A DNA stretch of 64,000 nt from JAGPUQ01 sp050250395 (GCA_050250395.1 JBFWOQ010000002.1:124001-188000); one strand, 5' to 3'; counted from the first letter of the stretch, positions 8,274 to 16,966 are shown. The notes: generated from the sequence alone by a model not told the origin. Made by a program: numbers and translations.

Positions 8274-9917
8274 TCACTCGGAAATGATCCGCCGTGTGAT
8301 TACCCATTGCTGGGCGATGGACAATACGCTGTTGACGGTCCAGTAGAGCACCAGCCCGGCAGGGAAAAAGACGAAGAAAAACGAAAACATCACTGGCATT
8401 ATTTTCATGACCTTGGCCTGGGTTGGATCCGGAGGCGCCGGTTGCAGGGTTTGCAGCACAAACATGCTGATGCCGTTGAGGACAGGTAGCACGTAAAGGG
8501 GATCTCGAACCGAAAGGTCCGTAATCCAGAGAATCCACGGAGCGTGGCGCAATTCAACACTTTCGCTCAGCACCCAATAAAGCGCGATGAATACTGGCAT
8601 TTGAATCAGCATGGGCAGGCAACCTCCCAAGGGGTTTACCTTTTCGCGCTTGTACAACGCCATCACTTCCTGGGACAACTGCTGCCGGTCCGCGCCGTGA
8701 CGCTCGCGCAGAGTTTGCATTTCGGGTTGAAGCTTGCGCATTCGCGCCATCGAACGGTAACTGGCCGCGGACAGCGGGAAAAAAACCAGCTTGACCAAAA
8801 TCGTGACGGCGATAATCGCCCAACCCCAGTTACCCAGCCAGTTGTGCAGTAACTGGAGTCCGGCAAATACGGGTTTTGCGAGCCACCAGAGCCAGCCATA
8901 GTCGATCGTCAGATCCAGATGGGGCGCGATTTCCCCAAGATGGGCCTGATCCTTCGGGCCGACGTAAAACCCGGCGCTGAAGTGTTCGCTCTTTCCTGGC
9001 TCCACTCGGTGTTCGGGACCGACAAAGCCCAGCGCGTAAAGATCGCTTTCGCCCAGCCGGCGCAACTTGAAGTCATTGCTGGCCGTCCGCTCGGGAATCC
9101 AGGCGCTCACGAAATAATGCTGGACCATGGCGATCCAACCGCCCTCAAGTTTGGTTTCGAACGGCTTCTTGTTCAAATCATCGAACTTTACCTTCCGATA
9201 ATTTTCATCTGGGGTAGATAAAGCGGCACCAAGATAGGACCGCATTCCAAACGCGTTGCTGGTGGGAGCCGGATTGTGGCTGTCGCGCTGGATCTGACCA
9301 AACATGTGTCCAGTCCACGGCGAAGTGCCGCGATTGTCGACGCGATAGACAACGTCGACCAAATAGCTGCCAGGCCGCAACACGAATTCCTTGGTGATCA
9401 GCACGCTGCCTTGGCGATAGGTGAGTGGTACGCGCAATTCGTCCGCGCTACCCAGAGAATAATCCGCATGCTCGGCGAAAAACCGGGGGCGGTCCTCGGC
9501 GTGATCGGTTCCATTGGGTCCGATAAGCCCGCTCTGGGCTATGTAAATTTGATCGCGGGTACGATTCAGCATCAAAAAAGGTGGCGAATCCTTGCGCAAC
9601 TCCGCCGGATGCTTGGACAGGGCGGCGCGCACGATATCTCCGCCACGCGTGTCGATCACCAGATCGAGCACATCGGTCTTCACGCGAATCAGGCGTTCGC
9701 CGGCGTCAGCATTGGATGGCTGAGGCACAGTATTCTTGGCGTCGATTGATGGCATTTCCGTTCCGGAAGAGGCAGGGCTGTCCGGCACATAAACCGCTTC
9801 ATTCGCCGCGGTGATCTGCTTGGGCTGACGCGCCTCGCTGAACTCGTTCCATCGCACAAACAACACAGCAAACACAGCAAACATCGCTGCCAACAGCACA
9901 TTGCGTTGCCAATCCAC
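8274..9917 (-). CDS. yidC: Membrane protein insertase YidC
   Basis: Inserts proteins into the inner membrane, alone or with SecYEG; substrates include the ATP synthase c subunit, which is also encoded in this window. The 547-residue length matches E. coli (548). There is an N-terminal membrane anchor (VLLAAMFAVFAVLFV), a large periplasmic domain, and a five-helix insertase core starting near KPVFAGLQLLHNWLG. GTG at 9917 was chosen because a GGAG Shine-Dalgarno lies just upstream within yidD and because it gives the usual length; an upstream in-frame ATG would add 24 atypical residues. Confidence 0.96.
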   Translation of the reverse strand: MDWQRNVLLAAMFAVFAVLFVRWNEFSEARQPKQITAANEAVYVPDSPASSGTEMPSIDAKNTVPQPSNADAGERLIRVKTDVLDLVIDTRGGDIVRAALSKHPAELRKDSPPFLMLNRTRDQIYIAQSGLIGPNGTDHAEDRPRFFAEHADYSLGSADELRVPLTYRQGSVLITKEFVLRPGSYLVDVVYRVDNRGTSPWTGHMFGQIQRDSHNPAPTSNAFGMRSYLGAALSTPDENYRKVKFDDLNKKPFETKLEGGWIAMVQHYFVSAWIPERTASNDFKLRRLGESDLYALGFVGPEHRVEPGKSEHFSAGFYVGPKDQAHLGEIAPHLDLTIDYGWLWWLAKPVFAGLQLLHNWLGNWGWAIIAVTILVKLVFFPLSAASYRSMARMRKLQPEMQTLRERHGADRQQLSQEVMALYKREKVNPLGGCLPMLIQMPVFIALYWVLSESVELRHAPWILWITDLSVRDPLYVLPVLNGISMFVLQTLQPAPPDPTQAKVMKIMPVMFSFFFVFFPAGLVLYWTVNSVLSIAQQWVITRRIISE

Positions 9918-9919
9918 AG

Positions 9920-10159
9920 TCAGAGCTCCACATCGGCGATTGGAATCGGTGTCACCGGATCGTAACCGCCCGGGTGCCAAGGATGACATTTACATATCCG
10001 GCGTACGCCCAGCCAGAGTCCGTGGCTCACGCCGTGCAGCTGCAGTGCTTCTACAGCATAGGCAGAGCAGGTCGGGTAAAAGCGGCAGTTGGCCCCGAGT
10101 ATTGGACTGAGCAGCCATTGATAGCAACGAATGAGTGCAATCAGGACACGGGCGCACAC
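9920..10159 (-). CDS. yidD: Membrane protein insertion efficiency factor YidD
   Basis: Small membrane-associated protein that assists YidC-dependent insertion. The 79 residues contain the family hallmarks: an N-terminal amphipathic helix (LIALIRCYQWLLSPILG), CRFYPTCSAYAVEAL, and the cysteine/histidine segment RICKCHPWHPGGYDPV. GTG start at 10159 overlaps the 3' end of rnpA by 19 nt. It stops 2 nt before the yidC start codon, so rnpA, yidD and yidC look translationally coupled. Confidence 0.95.
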   Translation of the reverse strand: MCARVLIALIRCYQWLLSPILGANCRFYPTCSAYAVEALQLHGVSHGLWLGVRRICKCHPWHPGGYDPVTPIPIADVEL

Positions 10160-10542
10160 AGCAGAATGCCTCCTTTGAGTTCAGCGGCCAATTCTCGCCA
10201 AGCCTCACAAAGCAGTCGAGTTTGCCGACCTGGTGCCAGTTCGTCTATCCCTCGCCGGGGCAAAAACAGAATATCGACGGCGCCAAGGACGTGCAGATGT
10301 TGACGGAAAGTTTCACGAACCACTCGCTTGACCCGGTTGCGCCGGGAAGCAAGACGGATGTTCTTGCGCGCGACCACCATCCCCAAGCGGGGACCGGCGT
10401 CCTGATTGCGTCTGACAAGTATCAGATAATAGCGGCGGGATATGCGCTTTTCGGTGCCCGAGAAAACAGTCTGGAAATCAGCTGCCGTCAGTAGCCGTCG
10501 CGCCCGGGGAAACGATGCGGTAGGCGCGACACCGATGGCCAC
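10141..10542 (-). CDS. rnpA: Ribonuclease P protein component
   Basis: Basic protein cofactor of RNase P, which trims tRNA 5' ends. The 133-residue protein carries the RNR signature as SRRNRVKRVVRETFR, preceded by GPRLGMVVARK. GTG start at 10542, 7 nt after the rpmH stop, the conserved rpmH-rnpA arrangement. Confidence 0.96.
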   Translation of the reverse strand: MAIGVAPTASFPRARRLLTAADFQTVFSGTEKRISRRYYLILVRRNQDAGPRLGMVVARKNIRLASRRNRVKRVVRETFRQHLHVLGAVDILFLPRRGIDELAPGRQTRLLCEAWRELAAELKGGILLCAPVS

Positions 10543-10549
10543 TGGCTAC

Positions 10550-10684
10550 TCAGGCAGTGAGGCGCTTACGCCCCTTGGCCCGGCGACGCTTCAGGACGAG
10601 TCGGCCCTTGGCAGTAGCCATGCGAGCTCTGAACCCATGGGTCCGTTTGCGCTTGATATTGCTGGGTTGGAAAGTTCGCTTCAT
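10550..10684 (-). CDS. rpmH: 50S ribosomal protein L34
   Basis: A 44-residue, highly basic ribosomal protein: MKRTFQPSNIKRKRTHGFRA at the start and KGRKRLTA at the end. The ATG at 10684 was chosen over an in-frame start 75 nt upstream because 44 residues is the standard length and the extra residues are not L34-like. First gene of the rpmH-rnpA-yidD-yidC-mnmE run. Confidence 0.98.
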   Translation of the reverse strand: MKRTFQPSNIKRKRTHGFRARMATAKGRLVLKRRRAKGRKRLTA

Positions 10685-10846
10685 CGTCCTGTTGGCTCCG
10701 ATCGCGGCCGCAGCGACTCGATGTGCTTCACGGCGGGGCGTGGATATTAAAGAAATCAACCCAAAGGTTCAATGCCAAGCCACGGCATACCGCCCAACCT
10801 ATTTCGTTTAGCTGTGTTGCGGCCATCGCATCCTGGGTGAAGCGGT

Positions 10847-10907
10847 AGAACAGGAAAGACTCTGTTCTGGCCACGAGAAGCTGGGGGTAACCTGTGCTCA
10901 GCTTCTC
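10847..10907. other. Two tandem hairpins between rpmH and mnmG
   Basis: Two perfect stems close together: AGAACAG/CTGTTCT (7 bp, 8-nt loop, 10847-10868) and GAGAAGCTG/CAGCTTCTC (9 bp, 15-nt loop, 10875-10907). Neither is followed by a T-tract on either strand, so a simple terminator is unlikely. A structured RNA or protein-binding site is possible; the function is unknown. Confidence 0.5.
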
Positions 10908-11194
10908 AAAGCATGCACAACTGCATCGGATCGCAGGAAGATCGCTGACCTGTCAACAATCGCCCCCCAGCTTACTGGCCCCGCCAATGCGGTTTGATAC
11001 AGGGGTTTATTTTGTATAATTCCTTTTATTATCAACACGATAAGCGTGTTATGCCGGCTGTGACGAGAGGTAATAATTACAAGAATTCTTTTAGCTCTCT
11101 CTTTATCAAGAAAAGCTACCTACTATTCTATTACCTATCATCGAAACCGCGACCGCGCAGCGCATACCCGTAACGTCTGCCTCTCGACAGGCTT

Positions 11195-11200
11195 TATAAT
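11195..11200 (+). promoter_or_regulatory. -10 element upstream of mnmG
   Basis: A perfect TATAAT lies 31 bp before the mnmG ATG. No good -35 was seen at 17 bp. A second TATAAT-like element with an upstream TTGATA lies near 10994-11020 at shorter than ideal spacing. Confidence 0.45.
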
Positions 11201-11230
11201 TGGCGGCCCAATCCCGAATGATCATCAGCC

Positions 11231-13114
11231 ATGCGTTTCCCGACGGTTTTCGATGTCATCGTTATTGGTGGCGGGCATGCAGGCACCGAAGCCTGCTTGG
11301 CAGCGGCGCGGATGGGATGCGCTACCCTGCTGATTACCCACAACATTGAGACCCTGGGCCAGATGTCCTGCAATCCAGCCATCGGCGGCATCGGCAAGAG
11401 TCATCTGGTCCGAGAGATCGATGCGCTGGGTGGTGTCATGGCGCGCGCCACCGATGCCGGCGGCATCCAGTTCAGGGTCCTCAATGCGCGGAAAGGCCCG
11501 GCCGTGCGGGCCACCCGGGCGCAAGCCGATCGGGTTCGTTACAAGGCGGCGATCCGCAACGTTCTGGAAAATCAACCCAATCTCAGCCTGTTTCAGCAGG
11601 CAGTGGATGACCTGGTGGTGGAGGGAGAGCGGGTTGTCGGGGTGGTGACGGCGACCGGTATCGAGTTCAAAGCGAGCACGGTGGTGTTGGCGGCCGGCAC
11701 TTTCCTGGGAGGACGGATTCACGTCGGCATGCAAAATCATGTTGGGGGTCGCGCAGGAGACCCCCCGTCTCTGCGTTTGGCGGATCGCCTGCGCGAGCTG
11801 CCATTTCGGGTGGATCGATTGAAGACAGGCACGCCACCGCGCATCGATGCCCGCTCCATCAATTTCGAGGGACTTGCTGAGCAATGGGGCGACCAGCCCG
11901 AGCCGGTTATGTCCTATCTCGGTTCGGTAGCGGAGCACCCGCGTCAGGTGTGCTGCTGGGTCACTCACACCAATGCCGGCACGCACGACATCATCCGTGG
12001 CGGTCTCGATCGCTCGCCCATGTACGCAGGCGTGATCGAAGGTATTGGTCCCCGGTACTGCCCGTCGATCGAAGACAAGGTGGTGCGGTTCGCCGACAAG
12101 AGCAGCCATCAGATTTTCATTGAACCTGAAGGCCTGGATACCCATGAAGTTTATCCGAACGGCATTTCCACCAGCCTGCCGTTCGATGTTCAACTGGAGT
12201 TGGTGCAATCGATCAGGGGCTTCGAGCAGGCCCACATCACGCGCCCTGGATATGCCATCGAATACGATTTCTTTGAACCCAGGCACTTGCGCCCAACCCT
12301 GGAAACCAGGGAGCTCCAGGGCCTGTTTTTCGCGGGACAGATCAACGGCACCACGGGATACGAAGAGGCCGCTGCCCAGGGGTTGTTGGCGGGCATCAAC
12401 GCCGCGCGTCAGGTACAAGGGAAGGATTCCTGGACGCCGCGGCGTGATCAGGCCTACATCGGCGTGATGGTGGACGATCTCATTACGCATGGCACGCGCG
12501 AGCCTTACCGAATGTTTACCAGTCGCGCGGAGTACCGGCTGCTGCTGCGGGAGGACAATGCCGACCTGCGGCTCACCGAAATCGGCCGAGAACTGGGTTT
12601 GGTGGACGATGTGCGCTGGGCGGTTTTTTCAGCGCGGCGCGAGGCCATTGAACGTGAACAGCAGCGGCTCGCCGGCACCTGGGTTCACCCCGGATCCCCC
12701 GAAGCCAGCGCGCTGGCGCCGCGACTCGATAAGCCACTGACCCGAGACGTCAGTCTGCTCGACCTGTTGCGCCGCCCGGAACTGGATTACGCCGCATTGG
12801 CCGCCATCGACCGCGGCGGTGTCGACGCCGCCATCGGTCTGCAAGTCGAGGTCGAAGTCAAATACGAAGGGTACATCGCGCGGCAGCGCGACGAGATCGC
12901 GCGCATGCATCGCCAGGAGGCGACGGCAATTCCATCGGATTTCGACTATGGGACCGTCACCGGGCTATCCAACGAGGTGCGGCAAAAGTTGGGGACGGCC
13001 CGCCCCGAAACACTCGGCAGGGCCGCGCGCGTTCCCGGCGTCACTCCGGCCGCAGTTTCACTGCTGTTGATTCACCTCAAAAAGCGCGCGCTCCAGCGCG
13101 AGCGCACGGCCTGA
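11231..13114 (+). CDS. mnmG: tRNA modification enzyme MnmG (GidA)
   Basis: FAD-dependent partner of MnmE in wobble-uridine modification. The 627-residue length fits. The N-terminal dinucleotide-binding motif is VIGGGHAGTEACLAAARMG, followed by the signature CNPAIGGIGKSHLVREID; further on are GTFLGGRIHVG and the C-terminal helical domain (EIARMHRQEATAIPSDFDY). ATG at 11231. It starts the plus-strand run mnmG-rsmG-parA-parB, spaced 1 nt from rsmG. Confidence 0.98.
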   Translation: MRFPTVFDVIVIGGGHAGTEACLAAARMGCATLLITHNIETLGQMSCNPAIGGIGKSHLVREIDALGGVMARATDAGGIQFRVLNARKGPAVRATRAQADRVRYKAAIRNVLENQPNLSLFQQAVDDLVVEGERVVGVVTATGIEFKASTVVLAAGTFLGGRIHVGMQNHVGGRAGDPPSLRLADRLRELPFRVDRLKTGTPPRIDARSINFEGLAEQWGDQPEPVMSYLGSVAEHPRQVCCWVTHTNAGTHDIIRGGLDRSPMYAGVIEGIGPRYCPSIEDKVVRFADKSSHQIFIEPEGLDTHEVYPNGISTSLPFDVQLELVQSIRGFEQAHITRPGYAIEYDFFEPRHLRPTLETRELQGLFFAGQINGTTGYEEAAAQGLLAGINAARQVQGKDSWTPRRDQAYIGVMVDDLITHGTREPYRMFTSRAEYRLLLREDNADLRLTEIGRELGLVDDVRWAVFSARREAIEREQQRLAGTWVHPGSPEASALAPRLDKPLTRDVSLLDLLRRPELDYAALAAIDRGGVDAAIGLQVEVEVKYEGYIARQRDEIARMHRQEATAIPSDFDYGTVTGLSNEVRQKLGTARPETLGRAARVPGVTPAAVSLLLIHLKKRALQRERTA

Positions 13115-13115
13115 T

Positions 13116-13766
13116 GTGAGAACTGACAACGCTGGCTTGGGTGGACTGCTGTCCGCCGGGTTGTCGGCACTGGGTCTTGAAACATGTTCGGTTCGTGAGC
13201 AGAAGCTGCTGGATTATCTGGCACTCATGCACCGCTGGAATCGGGTGTATAACCTTACCGCTGTGAGGGATCGCGAGACCATGATTGCGCGCCACCTGAT
13301 CGACAGTCTGGCGGTAGCGCCGTACCTGCGGGGAAATTGCTTTCTGGACGTGGGGAGCGGCGCCGGACTGCCGGGAATCCCCCTCGCGACCTGGTTTCCC
13401 GAGCGCCGATTCACTCTGCTCGACAGCAGTGGGCGTAAAGCCCGATTTCTGATGCAGGCAAAAATTGAACTCGGGCTCGCCAATGTCGAGGTCGTACAGG
13501 CGCGGGTTCAGGACGTGCAAATCGCGGGTGGATACGACGGTATCCTGAGTCGGGCCTTTTCCTCCCTGGCGGATCTGGTGAACGCGGCGGGCCACCTTTT
13601 GGCTCCGGAAGGCACCATTTATGCGTTCAAGGGGACGCGCCCGGAAGCCGAGTTGTGTGCGTTGCCAAAAACCTATAGGGTCCGCGCGTTGCGGTCAGTG
13701 ACGATTCCTGGCACAAACGCGGATCGCCATCTGGTGGAACTCATGGTGCATACGGACTATTCCTGA
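13116..13766 (+). CDS. rsmG: 16S rRNA (guanine-527-N7)-methyltransferase RsmG
   Basis: SAM-dependent methyltransferase acting on G527 of 16S rRNA. The 216-residue protein has the SAM motif FLDVGSGAGLPGIPLA and the upstream NLTAVRDRETMIARHLIDSL typical of GidB proteins. The GTG start at 13116 lies just after the mnmG stop; the ATG that overlaps that stop is followed at once by a stop codon and can be excluded. Confidence 0.97.
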   Translation: MRTDNAGLGGLLSAGLSALGLETCSVREQKLLDYLALMHRWNRVYNLTAVRDRETMIARHLIDSLAVAPYLRGNCFLDVGSGAGLPGIPLATWFPERRFTLLDSSGRKARFLMQAKIELGLANVEVVQARVQDVQIAGGYDGILSRAFSSLADLVNAAGHLLAPEGTIYAFKGTRPEAELCALPKTYRVRALRSVTIPGTNADRHLVELMVHTDYS

Positions 13767-13767
13767 A

Positions 13768-14553
13768 TTGACCCACGTCTACGCAATTGCCAATCAAAAG
13801 GGTGGGGTCGGCAAGACGACCACCAGCGTGAATCTGGCGGCGGCTCTGGGGCGGTTGCGGCAGAGGGTTCTACTGGTGGATTTCGACCCCCAGGGCAATG
13901 CCACCATGGGTAGCGGTGTCGACAAAACCGCGCTGGAGTGCTCGATCTATGAGGGAGTTACCGGTAAGGCCGATCTGCGTCGGATACTGACGCCCTGCCC
14001 GGATGCGGGTTACGACCTGCTGCCGGCCAATGGCGATTTGACCGCCGCGGAAGTCGAGCTGTTGAACATCGATGGACGCGAGCGCCAATTGCAACTGTTA
14101 TTGCGCAGCGCGGACCCCTACGATTTCGTCATCGTTGATTGCCCACCGTCGCTCAACATGCTCACGGTTAACGCCTTGGTGGCGGCGGACAGCGTCATCA
14201 TCCCGATGCAGTGTGAGTACTACGCCCTCGAGGGCTTGACGGCGCTGGTGGATACCATCGCCCGGGTAAGTCGGGCGGCAAATCCCAGGCTCCGGGTAGA
14301 GGGTATCCTGCGCACCATGTACGATGCCCGCAACAGCCTCACCACCGAGGTATCGGATCAATTGCACCACTATTTCGGTGACCGGGTGTACCAAACCGTG
14401 ATCCCCCGCAATGTACGTTTGGCTGAGGCGCCGAGCCATGGCAAGCCGGTGCTGCAATACGACCGCTATTCGCGCGGAGCAGTGGCCTATCTGGGGCTGG
14501 CGGACGAGATCTTGCGACGACGGGGTAACGCCGTCATGAGTACGTCCTCATGA
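13768..14553 (+). CDS. parA: Chromosome partitioning ATPase ParA (Soj)
   Basis: Walker-type ATPase that moves the ParB-parS complex during origin segregation. The deviant Walker A NQKGGVGKTTTSVN occupies residues 8-21, with FDPQGN and VDCPPSLNMLTVN following. At 261 residues it is the short chromosomal type without an N-terminal DNA-binding domain. TTG start at 13768, immediately after rsmG. Its stop overlaps the parB start by 4 nt (ATGA). Cognate parS sites are at 2656 and 3462. Confidence 0.97.
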   Translation: MTHVYAIANQKGGVGKTTTSVNLAAALGRLRQRVLLVDFDPQGNATMGSGVDKTALECSIYEGVTGKADLRRILTPCPDAGYDLLPANGDLTAAEVELLNIDGRERQLQLLLRSADPYDFVIVDCPPSLNMLTVNALVAADSVIIPMQCEYYALEGLTALVDTIARVSRAANPRLRVEGILRTMYDARNSLTTEVSDQLHHYFGDRVYQTVIPRNVRLAEAPSHGKPVLQYDRYSRGAVAYLGLADEILRRRGNAVMSTSS

Positions 14554-15422
14554 GCGGAGGCCGCAAAGGGCTCGGACGTGGTCTCGAAGCTCTGCTCGGC
14601 AGCGGTGCGAAGGATGTCGGTACCGTTACCGCCTCCGCGAGCGCGTCGGAATCCGAGTACCGCACCCTGCCGATCGACCGGCTCCGACGCGGGCGCTACC
14701 AGCCGCGTCGGGATATGGACCCGGAAGCACTGGAGCAGCTGGCCGAATCCATCCGTCAGCAGGGCCTGATGCAGCCTCTGGTGGTGCGCCGGCTGGAAGG
14801 TGAAGACTACGAGATCATCGCCGGCGAAAGGCGCTGGCGAGCGGCGCAGCTAGCGGGTCTTCACCAAGTGCCGGTGCTGCTGAAGGTTGTCGACGACGAG
14901 ACCGCCTTGGCGCTGGCGCTCATCGAAAATATCCAGCGCGAGGATCTCAATGCCATGGAAGAGGCCGTCGCGTTGGTGCGGCTGCAAGACGAGTTTGGCC
15001 TCAATCAGCAACAGGTGGCGACCGCGGTTGGCAAGTCGCGCGCTGCCGTTGCGAACCTGATGCGTTTGGTAAAGCTGGCGCCTGAAGTACAGGAGTTGCT
15101 GGCGCGCGGCGATCTCGAAATGGGTCACGCGCGCGCGCTGCTCCCGCTGCCGGCGGGCGACCAACTGGTTGCCGCCCGCCGGGTGGTCGCCGGCGGACTT
15201 ACGGTTCGGCAGACGGAAACCTTGGCGCGCAAGTGGCAACTCCCTGAAACCAGAAGTATCGCGGTGCGCCCGGACGCCGACATCGCCCGCCTGGAAGAAG
15301 ATCTTTCCAACCGGTTGGGTACAACCGTCGCGGTGCGGCACGGTAGCAGCGGCAATGGCCGGCTAGTGATTCATTACACCAATCTCGAAGTGCTGGAAGG
15401 CATCCTGGAGCGTATTCGGTGA
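14550..15422 (+). CDS. parB: Chromosome partitioning protein ParB (Spo0J)
   Basis: Binds parS and spreads as a CTP-dependent clamp. The 290-residue protein has the N-terminal CTP-binding motif GERRWRAAQ (with ENIQREDLNAMEEA following), a helix-turn-helix around QQQVATAVGKSRAAVANLMRL, and a C-terminal dimerization domain. It begins GRKGLGRGLEALLG, typical of chromosomal ParB. Coupled to parA by an ATGA overlap. Confidence 0.97.
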   Translation: MSGGRKGLGRGLEALLGSGAKDVGTVTASASASESEYRTLPIDRLRRGRYQPRRDMDPEALEQLAESIRQQGLMQPLVVRRLEGEDYEIIAGERRWRAAQLAGLHQVPVLLKVVDDETALALALIENIQREDLNAMEEAVALVRLQDEFGLNQQQVATAVGKSRAAVANLMRLVKLAPEVQELLARGDLEMGHARALLPLPAGDQLVAARRVVAGGLTVRQTETLARKWQLPETRSIAVRPDADIARLEEDLSNRLGTTVAVRHGSSGNGRLVIHYTNLEVLEGILERIR

Positions 15423-15483
15423 CCGGAGACTCCCTCGAATTGCAGTCACGGAAGTTTTCAGCATCAGCCGGATCGTTTTTGCG

Positions 15484-15512
15484 TTGTCTCATCCGACACC
15501 CCTGACTATAAT
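15484..15512 (+). promoter_or_regulatory. Likely sigma-70 promoter of the atp operon
   Basis: TTGTCT (15484-15489), a 17-bp spacer and a perfect TATAAT (15507-15512), placed 60 bp before the atpI start. Two GC-rich hairpins follow in the leader: 15513-15530 and 15532-15553, the second followed by TTTT and thus resembling a short attenuator. Confidence 0.65.
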
Positions 15513-15571
15513 GCGGCGCGCTTCCGCCGCCCCGGCGTTTCCGGGAGCGCCGGTTTTGCATAGAGCCAAAT

Positions 15572-16012
15572 TTGTTGCCGATTAAAGAACCATTGGTGCC
15601 CAGGGTGCGGCCGGCGATCAAGCGGCCACGGAGCGACCAACAGATGCTGTTGATCCGGGTCATTCGGCTGCAACTGGCGGTGGTCGCGACCGGCTCCCTG
15701 GTTGCGCTATGGTGGAGTCCGATGTCGGCGCTGTCAGTCCTGATGGGGGGATCCGTCGCGCTGGCGGCCAGTGCGGCTTTCGGACTGATCAGCTTGATGT
15801 CCACCCGCGGGCGGTCTGCGGGCGCGGTGGTGGTAGCCTTTTATTTGGGCGAAATAGGAAAGTTTGTCGTAGTTGCAGCGGGTTTTGTGTTGATATCCCG
15901 CTGCTGCGCCCCGGAATTGACCGGGCCGAACATGCTGCTGTTGTTTGGAGCCTTCGCCGCTACGCTGATGGCACAGTGGGTGGTGCCGGTAGTCACGAGC
16001 AGCAAGTTTTAG
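15572..16012 (+). CDS. atpI: ATP synthase protein I
   Basis: Small membrane protein at the head of atp operons, thought to help c-ring assembly or Mg uptake; not part of the finished enzyme. About 146 residues with four hydrophobic segments (LQLAVVATGSLVALWW, LMGGSVALAASAAFGLIS, FYLGEIGKFVVVAAGFVLI, MLLLFGAFAATLMAQWVVP). The start is uncertain: TTG at 15572, with a GTG at 15596 as an alternative. Position directly before atpB supports the call. Confidence 0.85.
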   Translation: MLPIKEPLVPRVRPAIKRPRSDQQMLLIRVIRLQLAVVATGSLVALWWSPMSALSVLMGGSVALAASAAFGLISLMSTRGRSAGAVVVAFYLGEIGKFVVVAAGFVLISRCCAPELTGPNMLLLFGAFAATLMAQWVVPVVTSSKF

Positions 16013-16084
16013 TGACGGCGGAATCCCGGGTCCATCATGGACCGGTTCCCGCCGAACAACCCCGACCTGTTGGAAAGTCGACCT

Positions 16085-16918
16085 ATGGCATCAGAAAGCG
16101 GCGCGCACTCTTCAGAGGAGTACATCGCCCACCACCTGACCAATCTCACATTCGGGCGCCACGCGGATGGTACCTGGGGTATTGCCCACAGCGGCGCAGA
16201 GATTGCCCAGATGGGATTCTGGTCGGTAAATCTCGACACCCTGGGTTTCTCCATAGCCCTTGGCGGCCTCTTTTTGACCTTGTTCTGGCTGGTGGCTCGC
16301 AAAGTGACCGCTGGCGTTCCCAGCCGGCGGCAGAATCTGATCGAAATTGCGCTCGAATTCGTCAACAACAACGTCAAGACCATGTTCACCCATGACAGCA
16401 GGATGATCGGGCCCTTGGCGCTGACCATCTTTTTATGGGTGTTGCTGATGAACGTGATGGACCTGGTGCCGGTGGATTTCATTCCAGCGCTGGCCCAGTT
16501 GGCGGGTGTCCCCTACCTCAAAGTGGTTCCCTCCACCGATGTCAACATCACCATGGGACTTGCGCTCAGCGTGTTTGCCCTGGTGCTGTTTTACAGCGTC
16601 AAACAAAAGGGGTTGGGCGGTTTTGCGGCCGAACTGTCCTTCCACCCGTTCGGCAAGCCCGGCATCCTGGTCAACCTGATTCTGGAGTCCGTGACCCTGC
16701 TTGCGAAGCCGCTTTCCCTGGGGTTGCGGCTGTTCGGTAACCTCTATGCCGGTGAGATGATCTTCATCCTGATCGCGTTGCTGCCCTGGTGGGGACAATG
16801 GATGCTTTCGGTTCCCTGGGCGATTTTCCACATACTGATCATCTTCCTGCAGGCCTTCATTTTCATGGTGCTGACCATCGTTTATCTCTCGGCGGCCTTT
16901 GCTGTGGAAGAGCACTAA
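16085..16918 (+). CDS. atpB: ATP synthase Fo subunit a
   Basis: Membrane stator subunit that forms the proton half-channels next to the c-ring. About 277 residues with at least five hydrophobic helices. The conserved arginine helix is visible as KPLSLGLRLFGNLYAGEM, where LRLFGN holds the essential Arg. ATG at 16085 is preferred over an in-frame ATG 48 nt upstream because GGAAAG lies 7 nt before it. Part of atpIBEFHAGDC. Confidence 0.96.
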   Translation: MASESGAHSSEEYIAHHLTNLTFGRHADGTWGIAHSGAEIAQMGFWSVNLDTLGFSIALGGLFLTLFWLVARKVTAGVPSRRQNLIEIALEFVNNNVKTMFTHDSRMIGPLALTIFLWVLLMNVMDLVPVDFIPALAQLAGVPYLKVVPSTDVNITMGLALSVFALVLFYSVKQKGLGGFAAELSFHPFGKPGILVNLILESVTLLAKPLSLGLRLFGNLYAGEMIFILIALLPWWGQWMLSVPWAIFHILIIFLQAFIFMVLTIVYLSAAFAVEEH

Positions 16919-16966
16919 CCCATACAACCACCAACCCACGTTCAACGACACCACACGGAGCGAAAA

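Larger units (their letters stand above)
10685..11230. other. rpmH-mnmG divergent intergenic region; oriC candidate B
   Basis: A 546-bp gene-free gap from which all flanking genes are transcribed outward. The part from about 10990 to 11145 is strikingly AT-rich for this genome. It holds a short inverted repeat AACACG-ATAAG-CGTGTT near 11033, a single-mismatch DnaA-like 9-mer TTATCAACA at 11029, and two hairpins at 10847-10907. No perfect DnaA box was found. In E. coli oriC lies beside mnmG, and the switch in gene direction is what an origin would produce. Inference only. Confidence 0.45.

Noticed and set aside
11225..12490. A 421-residue frame antisense to mnmG
   Set aside because: Opposite a conserved gene and without a domain signature.
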